Shown piece by piece: positions 13,703 through 27,100 of a stretch of DNA of 64,000 bases. The translations under genes and the position numbers were made by a program. Numbering within the stretch: the stretch's first letter is position 1; each line of letters starts with the position of its first letter. The notes beneath the pieces were generated by a model. The model worked only from the letters and a program-made list of their open reading frames with translations. It did no database searches and was not told the DNA's origin. Source of the stretch: Haemaphysalis longicornis (lineage: Eukaryota; Arthropoda; Arachnida; Ixodida; Ixodidae); the NCBI GenBank assembly GCA_013339765.2, contig CM023457.1, positions 47,389,847 to 47,453,846 on the forward strand, written 5' to 3'.

Positions 13703-13712
13703 ACCATACACA

Positions 13713-13759
<47 letters not shown>

Positions 13760-16700
13760 CACAACACACACACATAATATATATATATAATATATATATA
13801 TATACATAAACTTGGGTTAAAACGAACATTGTTCGTTAAGACGAACAACACTTTTGCTCTCTTGTAACGTCCACAATGCAAAAAACCTCCGCTTAACACG
13901 AATTTCTGATAATTCGAACAAATCTTTACTACGGTCCCTTCGAGTTCGTCTTAACGGGAATTTACTGTGTATATCTTTTCCTCACTGCATCTGTAACTGA
14001 CTGATGCTGTTCTTTTATTAGAAGAGCACCGTAAGCATGCTCAAAATGCTGGTAATCGAAAATTTTAATTAAGCAACACGGAAAAGATATTCCGATGGCA
14101 AAAGGGGCCAACGTAAACACCACCTTTGGTTACTCAGTGCACCGAAACAAAGCCGGGACGCAGACTTAAACGTGCGCTCACCGATAGATAAGCTTCGTAC
14201 GATTTCCTTGCGACCTCTCTCCAACCATCCCTTTTTCCCGTCCTCTTCCCCCCAAACCAACGGTCGGTTGCATCCTCCCCATTTAACGTCCCAGCGTACA
14301 CGTGTGGCCTTCGGCCATCCTTTCACGCTCTGACCTAGTTTCGAGTTCCACCTTTCTACTTCCGCGTCGGCCCTTTCGTCCCGTTCGGCCTCCCCATGTT
14401 CCCTCCATCGCGGAAGGAAGAGAAAAGATGTGGAAGAGGATGGTCGGGAGAGGGATGGAGCAACCGGAAGAGAAGGACATCTCGGCCGTTCGGAAAGCCA
14501 TAAAACGAGGACGTGTATAGGTATAACAAGCTTCGCCCTCTACTGTCGCGAGATCCTCGACCGCCTTCCCTCAACGTATAAACTCGATAGGGAACCTTCG
14601 CCAGTCAAATAATATCCCTAAAAGCGGGGATAGAGAAAGGGGCAAAAGAGATAAAAAGTATGATAAAACGGGGATAGAAGTCGCCGCCCTTTTTGCCCAT
14701 TGTTCTCCATTCCTGCCCAGCATCTTCCGCTACATCCTTCGCCCTCTCCCGGACACATTCCCCCCTTTTTTTTTCTCGCCCCCGAAAGCACCGGCGACCT
14801 TTCTCCCCCAGGCGCGTTGTGTTTTTGTCGTCTGCTCCAAATGCTCCCTTTGAATCTTTTTTTTCTCTCCTTCCCTATCGAAGAAGCGAGCGGCAGAGCG
14901 CCGCAGCCTTCGAGGACAACGCAAGGGTGTTTCCATGACGACGCCCTCTTTCCTCCATTTTTATCCCCGAAAACCTCTCCTCATCCCGTTTTTCCCTCGT
15001 CAACGTCCCCTCTCGCTCTCCCCCCTTTCTTCGGCACCAGCGCCCTCGGGAATCAATAGGGCACTGCGGCAGTCGGAAGGGGCGGATGCAAAAGATGGCG
15101 GGGGGAGGGGAAAACAGCGCTGCCGATGACAGCGCCGCGCCAGATTTAGTGGCGGAAAGGGAAAGTTCGCTCCCTATTTTGGGAAGATCGCCCGAATGGC
15201 CGGGCATTTTTTCCATTCTGTCGCCTTTCTAGTGGGCGGTGGTTGAGCAGCGTGTCTTTGTGTCTGCTGGATTTTAGGTGGGTCTAATCGAAGTGATGAG
15301 GGAATGTGAACGACTACGGGTAAAAAAAACACTTGAGAATTGTTGAAGATGCTTAGGGCTTTCTAAATATGTCACGGTTGAAGCCTAGTTGAACTTGTGT
15401 TGATCTGATGTTGAACTTTTTGTTGAACTTCGTGCTGATCTGATAATCTAGCCTCATTCGCAGTGGCGATCTTCCTCCATAGTCTGGTGAACCTCCGCCC
15501 ATATGCGATGCGGAATGAAGCGACGTCGTCCAGAACGTTATATGGTCCGACGCCCTTCCTTATAACCCTCCTTTGGCGCTGCTGCCTCTCTTTCCCGGCG
15601 CTCCGACTTTCTGTCTGATTCTGGTCCTGTGTACCTCTGACACAACCATTCAATGTACCTGAGATGTTTTATGAAACAGCGACCCGAGGCTTTCCTTGAA
15701 TAACTTAGCTAGAATAGTTTTTTATGGCTTTCTCTGAGAAAGTTTCTTTCATTGAAAGAAGAGGGCAGGCAGAGTTGGGTACGTGAATGTAAGAAGTAAA
15801 TTGCTACTGTTGTACGTGCGGTAAAAAAATTCACGCGTCTCCACGAATGTGAATCATGACGAGTGGGCGAAGCACTGGGGATCGTTCTTACCGTAAATCA
15901 CCCGTGGCATTGCCCACTCGCGCATGTAAATGAGTGACAACGCGTGTGTGCAGTATATACAATTACAATTCAATCCAATCCGATACAATTCAATTTAATC
16001 CAATCCAAGCCATTTCAATCCAATGCAATCCAATACAAATCCAATTCAATCCAAATCCAAAATCCAATCAAATCCAATCCAAATATAATCCAATCTGATG
16101 TAATGCTCCTCGCGCATGCGCAACACTGTGACTGTGTACACGGACGCCAAGCCCCGGACAAAGCGAGGTCCCGGTGCTTCGCCCCTAAAAAAAACAACAG
16201 AAAAAAAAAACCGTCAAATGAGGCCGTCGGCGTAGCCTGGGTCAAGCGCTGCGTTCGTCCCAGGAACCTTCGTTTCCCTGTCTTCTCTAACGCGGAAAAT
16301 GAAATTTGACCGCACCCTCCTGAAATCGCGACTCCGAGGGAATGGAACTCGTGTCCGGGGCCGCGGCCGGGCTTTTCACGGTTGGTTGCGTTTTGTGCGC
16401 CGGTTGTCCGTGGTGCCGGTTTGTTTTCAATTCGGCCTGGGGGATTGGATTGGAGACAGGCGTATACGGCTTCGCAGTTCCGCTCTGGCGCTTTTGTCGA
16501 GTTTTGGAAACGTCCACGGTCTACGAGAGTTCGCAAAGCCGGGAGGAATGCGGGGGGGGGGGGGAGGGGGGGGGGGGGAGGAAGGCTTTGGAGGCTGATG
16601 CAATTAAAATCCAGTTTCTGATTTACTATTTCGGCCGCAGATAGACTCCGTTTATATGCGTTGCACGAAGTTCACCCGAAAAAAAATTTGTACAATCTTT

Positions 16701-18461
16701 GTCAAAATTTTTTAGACCGCGTGAAAAATTGCGGGCCACAAATAATCCAAGGCGAAAGCTTAACGTTCAAGTGCGACCGAATATTCTATAAGTAAGGAAA
16801 ACATGCTTTCTGCAGCTTTCTTGCAGAAGACATTTCAGATTTGCTGGAGAGATAACCTTGTTTTTGGAATTCTTTGTGGCCTTATAATGTGAAGGCGCAT
16901 GTTTTGAAACTCAGTTTTCAGGGACACTTGCCAGTAGATTGAGTATAGTGCCAACTACATTTTTTAAATGTGAGGTAGAGGTTACTGATGCCGGAAACGA
17001 AAAAAAAAAAACGTCAGCGTAGGATCAGAAACGTTCCCACTTGGAAGGGATTGTATTGTCAGCTTGTTGTTTTGTAACATGTGAAGCATTATTTTCCCCA
17101 GTAGACGGGAACACATTTTAAAGAAGCAATCATTTAACTTCTCAACGAAGTCAGCTTTTCAGTGAGTGAGTGTGCGAGAAAAATTAATGGAGGTCACGGA
17201 GTGGTTTTGCGTGCACCAGTATGAGAACCCACTTTCATTTATAGCGTTTTACTGGCACCCGAAACTCTTCTAACATAAAACGCGATGACCCATTAGCAAA
17301 ACACCCCAATTTTCGCAGCCACTCGTCCTCCCTAATTAGGGTTACTGAAATTGGACACTCAACCACTCCTGAAAATTAACTCCACCCGATCGGCAGTGCT
17401 GTCCAAACAGCTTCCCTTACTTGTTTACGCATCGGCACCAGTTCCCAGCGCGGCGGTCCCTAATGAGCAACGAAAATCGGGAGTCAGTCCTTCCTTCGAC
17501 ACGGTGCTCGAGTGTCCTATCCCGAAAGCTCCTTCCCCCTTTTGCGTTGTTTTTACCTCCTGACAGCCATGCGATGCGGAAAAGCACGCGCGCCTTGCAA
17601 GGAAGCTAAGGACACCGGAAAGGGGAGATGTTCTCCCTATTCAGGGAAGAGCGCCTCCCCGTCCATTATCTCTTAGTTCCCTTCTTGTAAAGAGGAATTC
17701 CGCGGTTGAAAGGGCCCCGTTTTTCCCCTTTTTTTCTCGCCATCAATCTTCCCCGTTTTTGTATGTTTCCGTAGTGCCTGGAATGACCGGCGACGGGAGG
17801 GTAGCGCGGCACCACTGGGATGACCTGGGAATCCCTTTCGGCCATTTTGGGGAAGCTTTTTTCCCTTCCGGGCTCGGAGAGCAGTGAGCCGTAATTGGAG
17901 CGGACGTCGACAAATCTGCTTGACGGCGCTGCCGTTGCAACGGTCTTTATGTCACGTCATTGTAGGTTAACCGAGCCCGCACGGGAGTGAGCTGTGACCC
18001 TGTTTTGGTATCGTTGTTCTGGAAGTTTTTCTTGCTTTTTTTTCCCCTGAGTGAATGGTATGAGCTGAGTCGGTGTTTACCGTAAAACGCCAATCTTACT
18101 GCTTCGGTGCTACCTACATTTTCTTTTTTCGGTTCAGTTATAGAGTCGCGTAAAACGGTGTAATACCTCGCACATCTGCCGAGAGAACCCTTTATCGCTG
18201 TTCTCGACGATGATAAGCTGGCGTTTAGTTTTATGGCTCTGTGGAGATACTGATGTGATGCTCTCAACCTCTCTCTGACCGCTTCCGCTGGTCGGTGCAC
18301 GAATACAAGGCTTTATACCTTAACGTCCTTATTTAGCGTCCGTAACGTCCTTAGCGCCTCTTTAGACGGCTTGTTCCAAGATTTTGTGCTTATTTTTTAA
18401 CAAGAGACAGAAGGAGGAAGATCACGAGGGCTGTAAGTATGGGACGTGAGTGCACTGAGTC

Positions 18462-18540
<79 letters not shown>

Positions 18541-21500
18541 GTTGTTGGATATTTGCATATCACCTTTTCTTTTTGATGGGTTGTTTTAACTAGATCTTAG
18601 CTCCTTTAATGTGATTGCTTAAAGTATTCTGAAGCACCATCAGTCTTTTTTCTTTTTAAAAAATACGTGGACGCTTTCCCGCAGTGCATAAAAGCTCCTA
18701 AGTGGCAGCTTCACTGCATACATTTGCATGCGGAGAAGCTGTTTGCTGACGAAGACGTCGTGCTGAGAAGCCGCACCTCCGGGGCCGCGTAACACGGATG
18801 CAAGTTACAGATGTGTGTTAAGGTACACGTCAGGTATTTTAAAGGCGACAGTCTTTCTTGGACCACCTAAACGCGAAAAGCTTTGGTCTGTCTGCCTGTC
18901 TGTCTGTCGCTCGATTTATCCACCCGGCCAAGGTAAAACAATGTTTGAATATACGAAGTAGTATTGGCGGGTCTGTTCCTAAGCTCCTGGCATGGATCAT
19001 AAATGTGCGCAGTTATTCAGTGCAAAGGACGTAAAGGAAACCTCGGGTATATTTGAGGAACAATGTAAGTACATAACCGAGAATAACAGCGTTCTTTTAA
19101 TTAGTAACACAGCTAGTATAGTCTTTCTTGGACTACTTAAACGCGAACACTTTGGTCCGTATGTCTGTACCTCAGTGCCTTGATTCAGCCTCCCAGCCAA
19201 AAAGGTGAAAGAATCCTTGAACGAGACGTTTATACAGTCAAAATTTCTCCAAACCACATTTGTAGCAGACTTCATACCTGGAAACAGTGCTTAGCGAAAA
19301 GGAAGCATAAGGCATATTTGAAGCACAACATAATACTTAAAGGGGCCGTGCAGACAAAATACAAGTTTGCTTCTTTCAAAAGATTGCCTCGTTAGCATCA
19401 TACTGACACCACTATTAACGTAAACTTCTCTCAAATAAGCTACATAATTCGGGGGAAAAAAAGGGGATGGCCATGCGACCCACTAGCTTATTTCCTGCAA
19501 CAGAACCTATGATGTCATATGTGCCCAACTGTGCGATTGGCTGAAGCCGGCAAAAACATATACAAGTTAGGCAATTGCATTTAAATGTAATGCATATTCA
19601 TTTTATAGCAGTAAGAATGGGGGGGGGAAACAATGGAAGTTACGAAACTACAAGTAAACATAGAAAACCGATGCGTACTGCTGTTGGTACTGTGCGCACT
19701 GTGCTTGTTTTAGCTGCACAGCACTCTGGCGCTTTGGGGTTGTCTCAGACGACACTGGCCGACTAGTGTAAGCGACGGGGCAGTATTTGTCAAGCGAACA
19801 CCATGTTTCACGAAACTATTACTTTTTACCTTAACAAAAACAAGTCAAGATACAAATACGGTCAAAAACAAAGAAAAGGTAGAAAACGGCCCGCCACGGT
19901 ATGGCGGTGCCATCTAAGTTGACTAACGGAGAAGAAAGCTCCGCAGCACACTAGCTTGGCCTGCTCTTGTGATGTCATCACAGACGTCATAACAACACAC
20001 GATTTGGCGGGAGAATCAAAATTTTAACTTAAATTTATTGTTTCCTGAACGAATAAAGCATCGTTTGCTTACGGACAAGCGCTGGGGGCACTATAGAACG
20101 CGAAATCTTTCGAATAAAACAAATTTGTATTTTGTCTGCATGGCCCCTTTAACTAATATTGGCACTGTTCTTTTAATTAGACATTGATGTGGGCGTGATC
20201 ATTGTGATAGCAAACACAAAGAACGCGCGAAAAACAACATTTTGACCAAAAAATACAAAGAAAAAAGCCTGCGCTCAAGCCTTGCTCGAGCACCAAGCCA
20301 AACACTGACAAACGATCCTAAACTAACATATGGCGCGCCAGCAGTGATAATGCAGAAAAATTGAATTGAATTCAGCGAAACTTCAAATTGCGTTTATTAT
20401 CTTTATCATGGGCGGACTGAGACAGGATGTGAAGAGCGTAAGAGGTGGCCATGGAGAGATGAGAGACAGTTATGAGAGACTTCACTTTTGGGGTCTTGTG
20501 GACAAGTACGGTCGCGTTTATTTCCGCTTTTTTTTTAGAGTTCACTGCACCTGCATGCGCCCGTAAGAATGTGTGTTTTTGTTGCTCCGAATTATTAATT
20601 TTGCGTTGCTCCTTCGAGCATGTTGCATCTTCGACGTCGTCGGCCAAAGCCGACTGAACGCTATCACCGGACATGTGGTATAAAGTTTTCTTACAAATCA
20701 GTCAACGTGCAGCGAACCTGACGTATTTCAAATCACCTTTCTTTGTGAATAAGACCGATCTGGCTTTGGCTGACTTTGACTGCATTCAAGTTCGCGGACA
20801 GCTTGGTAGACAAGCTACGTAGCAGTTTAATTAACGTCTAAAGGAAGCAGAATTGAAACGACGCAGCGGTCACCAACGCAGACGACAACTTTGTAGCAGA
20901 CATATTGAGACACGCAAGCCGCAATTTTCGTAAATGCTATTGCCGTTATTATTACAAACATTATGTGATTTAAGAACTAAACAAAAGCATCTTCACCACC
21001 AATAATATATACTAAGTATTCTAATAAAACAACGTTAATTTGTCACAACATTAGTACACAAAAAAGTGGCGCTGGCGTCACTCTTTCGTTTAGAGAGGAA
21101 AGCCTGCCTCCGTCAAGCAGTCTTCGTTCACTGCTTCGTTCGAATTGGACCGGGGCCTAACATGGCGGACTGTCCGCGAACTTCAACGCACCCTTTGGAG
21201 TAAGACCCAACTGATTTTGGCTCGTTGCATAATTAGCAAGCACAGAACCAAGAAATAACTCAGACAAAATCTTTATTGCGCATCTGACACCTGCGTGCGA
21301 CGACTGATAGTAAATGGTGGTCGGCATGCAGTTTCTATAATGAATTACTACGTGGTCTGTAGAGTGTATGCCACTTCTAAAACCACATGCAGTGAACTCT
21401 TGTCATGCCAAAGTCATGGGAACAGGAAACTGACTTCGTTATAAGGGGAACTTCGTTATAAGTGGAATTATTAGTGGAGACTTGCAAAACTTAGAGTAAA

Positions 21501-24009
21501 ACGAAAACTTCACCCGCCGATGTGGCTCGGTGGCTAAGGCGTTGTGCTGCTGAGCACGAGGTCGCGGGTTCGATTCCCGGCCGCGGCGGCCGCTTTTCTG
21601 ATGGAGAGCGAAAAGCAAAAAACGCCCGTGTGTACGAGATTTCGGCGCACGTTAAAGATCCCCAGGTGGTCAAAATTAATCCGGAGCCCTCCACTACGGC
21701 GCGCCTCATCGCCTGCGTTGCGTCGGCGCGTTAAACCCTGCAGTCAATCAAACGAAAACTTCAATACCGCGAATTCGTTACGGTCTACTAGTAGTCCACC
21801 AATAGTGTGACAACAATCAAAAAGACATGTACACGAAACGATGCGCATGTGTCCTTCTGTTCATCGTTGTGTCACACGCATGCGCTGTGAGTACTCCGCA
21901 AAATACCATCCCGTTTTCGAGTCGGCACATTCGACCACGGGACCCGATTTTGTCGCGCTTGACCGCCGAGCGACGCAAAACGATTCGCCGATATCCAATA
22001 GGTTCACGACGTCGCCGGAACTCTATATCAATTCCGCTAGCTTATGACGCCAACAACGCGTGTCTCGACAGATGAAGAAAAAAGTAAAAACCTCCTCCCT
22101 TCTCCTTTTTTTTTCGTTCCCGAAAGTTATATTTCTGAGAATTTAGCTTTACGCTACATTCCACATGTACGTCGTATATGCGTCAGAGCGCAGCTTTGCT
22201 GAAATTCTTCCATTTCCGCTGGGCAGATTGCGTGTAGAACGCTACAAAAGCTATAGCGTACACTGTGAGCGAGCGCTTCAGGGTATGAGAAAAAGAAAAG
22301 GGTTAAAAAAAAAAGGGGGGGGGGGGGGGTCGCGGCTAGGGGGCCGGGAATGAAAAAGAATTTCAAGAATGAACAAAAGATACAACCGTTACCGTAGTTT
22401 CAAATTAAGTTTCGGCCTATCTCGTCGGCTCCGAGTCGTCTCCGCTTTTCAGCGCCTATACGTATTTTTCGTCCTGGATTCTTACATTTTTTTCCCGTTG
22501 TTACATTGCTTTCCCTTTGGCCACGGCGCTTACGCGTCGATATTCTCGCTCGGCACTCCGTGCTCCGCTAGTTCGACTCAAACGCTTCTTTATGAGGATA
22601 TAGACCTCGGCACGAGCTCGTCGCCGAAATACAAAGAGCGCGTGAGTGGATAGCTTTATGCTAATAAGCTAAATCCCGCCTGATTCCCCGTTCCTCGCTC
22701 GTGTATGCGCGCGCCAGTTATTCTGCATAGTGAACTTTGGCTCTAATGAGATTCCCCAAGGCCCTCCCCTCGCGCCTCTCTTTTTCATTTTCGCGTCTAT
22801 TGTGCGCTGCACGAAATATTCGTTCTTTCGTTCGTCTATATTGCCGAAAAGTGCACTTAATTTCCCCGGCTTCGTTCGTTCGTTATATAGACCGTATTGC
22901 CTTTGTCGGAAGACGGCGGGAGTCCTCTGAACTCAATTTTTGTTCTTCGAAAATGAGAAGAATAAAGCTGAATTTAATTGAGCCGTAAAAGCTTTGGCGC
23001 GGGCAACGTACGCTTGAATCAGAAGCGATAATGAGGATCAGAGCAATAAATTAGACGGTCGATAATTTAGGATTCATGAATAACCCACGGGTTATCTGAT
23101 TCCGTAAGCGCGTTAAATATTCTTCGCAGAGCACTATCTACAGCCACGCCGCTTGTGGGCAAATATGTTAGTGAGTGGCCGCCTCCTTGGTTGTGGATGA
23201 ACGTTAAGGGCACGTGAGCTTATACAAGGGACTAACTAGACTCCGTTGGACTCGGAACCACGCCGCCCATAAGTACATAACAAAAGGTTATCATCATGTC
23301 AAATCTAACACAGTAAACATTCGATATATATAGAAATTCTCGGTACAAGAAACTTACTTCATTATAAGCGGAATTTCGCTAAAAGCGGGTATAACTTGCT
23401 TTCGAAGCACTGGAGTGCGAGCCATCAAAAAAGTTTGAATGAAGTATAAAGGGATTTCGAATTCATATAAAGCGATTTAGTTATAACGAGTCTTGACTTT
23501 ATATTTTGTTCGGGGCTATTTGGGCAGTCTGTGAGAAATGAAGTGGCCGCCGGAAAGCTTTAGTTTGGTTAACTGTGTCCCACACCGGGAGATTCATTGT
23601 ACTTTTTTTTTTCATTCGGTAGACTTTAGTCAAGTTATATGCATAAAAGTCACTGTCGTTACAGGCAGATATCAAATATGGGCTTCTTTTTTCAAACATA
23701 AAAAAGTATATTAAAAAAATGTTAATTCCTTCCCATGAGCCTTCCCTCGAAGTTCGCTGTCTTGACCGATATATATATATATATATAATATTATATTATA
23801 TTATATATATATATCACCAGACCGGTATTCTGGAGGTCGTGCGTTCGGATCCCACCGGCGGGCATTTTTTCACCACTTTATTTTGACTCAAAAATTCTTC
23901 ATCTATTTCTATGACCCACCACAACCTCCCCTTTGCTTTCCGAGTTTTCTTGACTGCCAACCCTTATTTTCTGTCTTTTCTGACCACCTTATTTCCCATT
24001 TTCTGATTG

Positions 24010-24046
<37 letters not shown>

Positions 24047-24049
24047 ATC

Positions 24050-24121
<72 letters not shown>

Positions 24122-27100
24122 TATTATATATTATATATGCTGTCATCGTATCGCCGTCTAAGGTACGTTCAGTTCGTTCCGCGTTGTATTCGCCCTTCGC
24201 TCGTGGGAGACCCGAGATAATTACAGGAGACCAACAATAGCTTCGGTTTTATTTATAACTCAGTCCCCGCTACCCACACGTAGAATCGCTTCCAAAAACG
24301 AGGAAACAAGGAAGCTTGTGCACCTTCCTCGCAACGACGTATTCGCGACAATAATGGCACAATTCCGTTTTATTCCTCGCGTGTCGGAAAAACTGGAGCT
24401 GTGTGCATGTTGCCTCCATTCCAAAAAAAAGATGAATACCCCTTGTTGCTGCGCGTCCCCGCGCTTGTTCTTTTGGCGCCAAATTTTATGCGTAATAAAA
24501 AGAAAAAAGCGAAACGAACGCGACACAACGGATTTCGCGCGATTAGCGGATTCGCCGTAAAAACTGAAGCTCGGCCCTTGTCGCTGCTACCCTTAATTGC
24601 TACCTCGTTTAACATTTTTTCCCCCTTTTGGATTTCCCTTTTTATCGAGCACAACGGCGGCGCGGCCTCGTCGATTAATGACCCAGACTGGCCATGTCGT
24701 TTTCCTTTATGTGCGCGCGAAGCTTTGTGTATCGCGAAATAAAGATTGCCGAGATAATGCACACACTCTGGACCGTACAAATGGAAGCCCGCGGTTTTTA
24801 AACGACCCATGCGAATGTAGGGAGGCGCTGTCGTCGCGTGTGCACTCCACCGTAATGAGACAAGACTCGTTCGACCAAAACTGCTTTTTTTTTATTACTA
24901 CTTCCGCGTTTCGTTCTGTTTCAATGAAGCCGCTCTTCTTCATTCCTTGCTTCACCGCCGTCGTTAAATTAAACCGCGAAACGGCCGGTGCGGTTTGAAA
25001 TTGTTCCCGAAGACCTTCTTTTTTTTTGTATCTGAAACAGGAAGTGCTTCGCTGTCGCGGTGAATTTTTTCCCATACACACACACACACGCACAATGTGT
25101 GATTGCCCGCTGCATTGCGTTTATAAAAGTCGTACATCCTCGACCGTATAGACGGAGATGAGTTTGTGATTGCTTCTATTTCTCCGTGTTGTACGCGCAT
25201 GTCACTTTTTCGTTCTGTTATGAATTCGCTCACGATTGTCTAGTGAGGAATCGTTTTCATTTTATTTTTTAAATAAAGTATTCCCCTATCTGCCTGCATT
25301 ACGCATTCACTCACCGGCAGTTTACCGCTCTCTGTGGGGGAAGAACAGCCTTATGGGCAACCATTCTTGTCAGCCCATTTTTTATTTATTTTTATTTCCG
25401 GCGTTTCTTTTTTTTCCGGGAGAAGCACGACTAGAACAAGCAATTTTCAATGGTAACTTTCTCTTCGTCGGGTTCAGGACTACCGGCTTGTGCTATGCAA
25501 AATTCCGCGCAGGATGTCGATGTGGTACTGAAAAGGCTGTATTTCGTCAGTATAGTTAAGGGCAAATTCTCTTTGTTTCAGCGCTTTTAGGGGGGCTGCG
25601 TTTCAGCGTTATGGCTCGAGCGTCATTTTCGACTCTGTCAAACTTTGTTCTTTTGAGATGCAGACAAATTTATATGGCTGCAGGCAAGACACTTCCTCCA
25701 AAAGAAGCGAGCATGATTTTTAACTTTTTAGAAAGTTATGAATGGTCATTAAGAAAAATTGTTCGTAAAAAAACCAATAAATGGTTGTAAGTGAATGAAT
25801 TGGCGTTACTTGTTGCTTGATCAAATACACGGCATAGCAAGATACTGACACGAGAGGAAAAAAAAACTTTTTGAATGCCGAATGGCGTTCAAAAATGGCG
25901 CGCAACTATACCCCGGAGCGTTGCCACGCAGAAGAACTGTTTCTCTCAATACTGTATACGAAGGGTTCACCTATTGGGCTTGGTTGACCGCCGAATGAGA
26001 CAAGCAAAACGCACAACGCCCTTTATTCTCACAAAAAATTCAATTCAAGCGAATCATTTATACAAAATCCGGCGGGCACATTTTCTTTACATCACCCTAG
26101 CCAGCTATACAGAATTTCTATTAATCTCTGGCTTCACACTATGTCGACGTTGGTAGCTAGGATACTGCCGTCGTCTGGTGCACTATTCGGCGATGATGTT
26201 TCAGCATTTTTGGCTAGTGTTGTATTTGTAATGCGGTAGCATTTCTATATGTTTCAACTGCCGCGGTTTCACGGTAGCCGTGATGTCAGTACGGTGGCCC
26301 TTTTCTTACCTCCTCTAGAAGGAAAGAACGAAGCATACCCTTTTCTCTCTTTACATACTTAGCTCTTTCACATTCGCAGCTCCACGGCAACATTTTACAT
26401 ATGGTATGAGGTAAAGGAAAGCAAGAGTAAAGGAAGCGACGATGTCAACGAGCGCCCCTTTTCCACCCTCTGCGTAGCAAGGCGCCATTTTGTTGGAGAC
26501 TGTTGGGGCTGTTTCTTCTACGATAATCATGCTGAAACCACGCCTGACGATCACTTTCTCTTCTCGCGCAGGATCGGCGAGAAGGGTGACTGGGACACGA
26601 GGAACAAGGTGATGACGTCAGACAACAGCACCAATTTCCAAGCCATCGGTCTGAAACCGTTCACCGTGTATTCGTTCCGAGTGCTGGCCGTCAACGCCAT
26701 CGGCGCCAGCAAGCCCAGCAAGGAGTCCTTCTACATGGTCACGCTTCGTGAAGGTATATATAGTCTATAGACGATGCGTGCGCCCCACCTCAAACTCCGA
26801 TCCCCTGTTTGACGAATTTCGTTATCGGGTGGTGGAACCGGGGATTTCACGCTGAACTCTCGTCCTCAGCTGCGGCGATTCCACCATGATTAGGTTCATT
26901 TTAGCGCGTAATTTCGCGGTGAAACAAGAGGGGCTTCTTTTTGGTAATCAGGTCTTATTTGAATGTTTCTGAGTGTCTAACGGTACCGCGATATACGGAG
27001 CAAATGCCGGTAATGTTGTTGTTGTTCTTGTTGCTGTTGATAGCATTACTCCAAGCACGTGCTGCTTGAAACAAAAGCCGATGTCAAAACCGTAGGCAAA

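Larger units (their letters stand above)
4923..26571 (+). other. 21.6-kb intron, repeat-rich
   Basis: This is by far the longest intron of the gene and separates the two halves of FN3 domain 1. It contains most of the mobile elements and microsatellites listed below, a possible secretory ORF at 21827, and GC-rich stretches with no recognisable gene, mainly 6700-7320, 12200-13330, 14100-15230 and 17400-17960. Many ORFs of 60-250 codons occur in both strands but none shows family motifs. Long intron position in a receptor gene is a common place for enhancers, but no specific site is demonstrated. Confidence 0.8.

Noticed and set aside
13550..13899. Cys/Val repeat proteins on the minus strand
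   Set aside because: Translation of (CA)n and (TA)n repeats.
21519..21590. Possible tRNA gene (A and B boxes)
   Set aside because: It is the head of a SINE with matching body copies elsewhere; the anticodon-arm loop is one base short and no proper acceptor stem closes.
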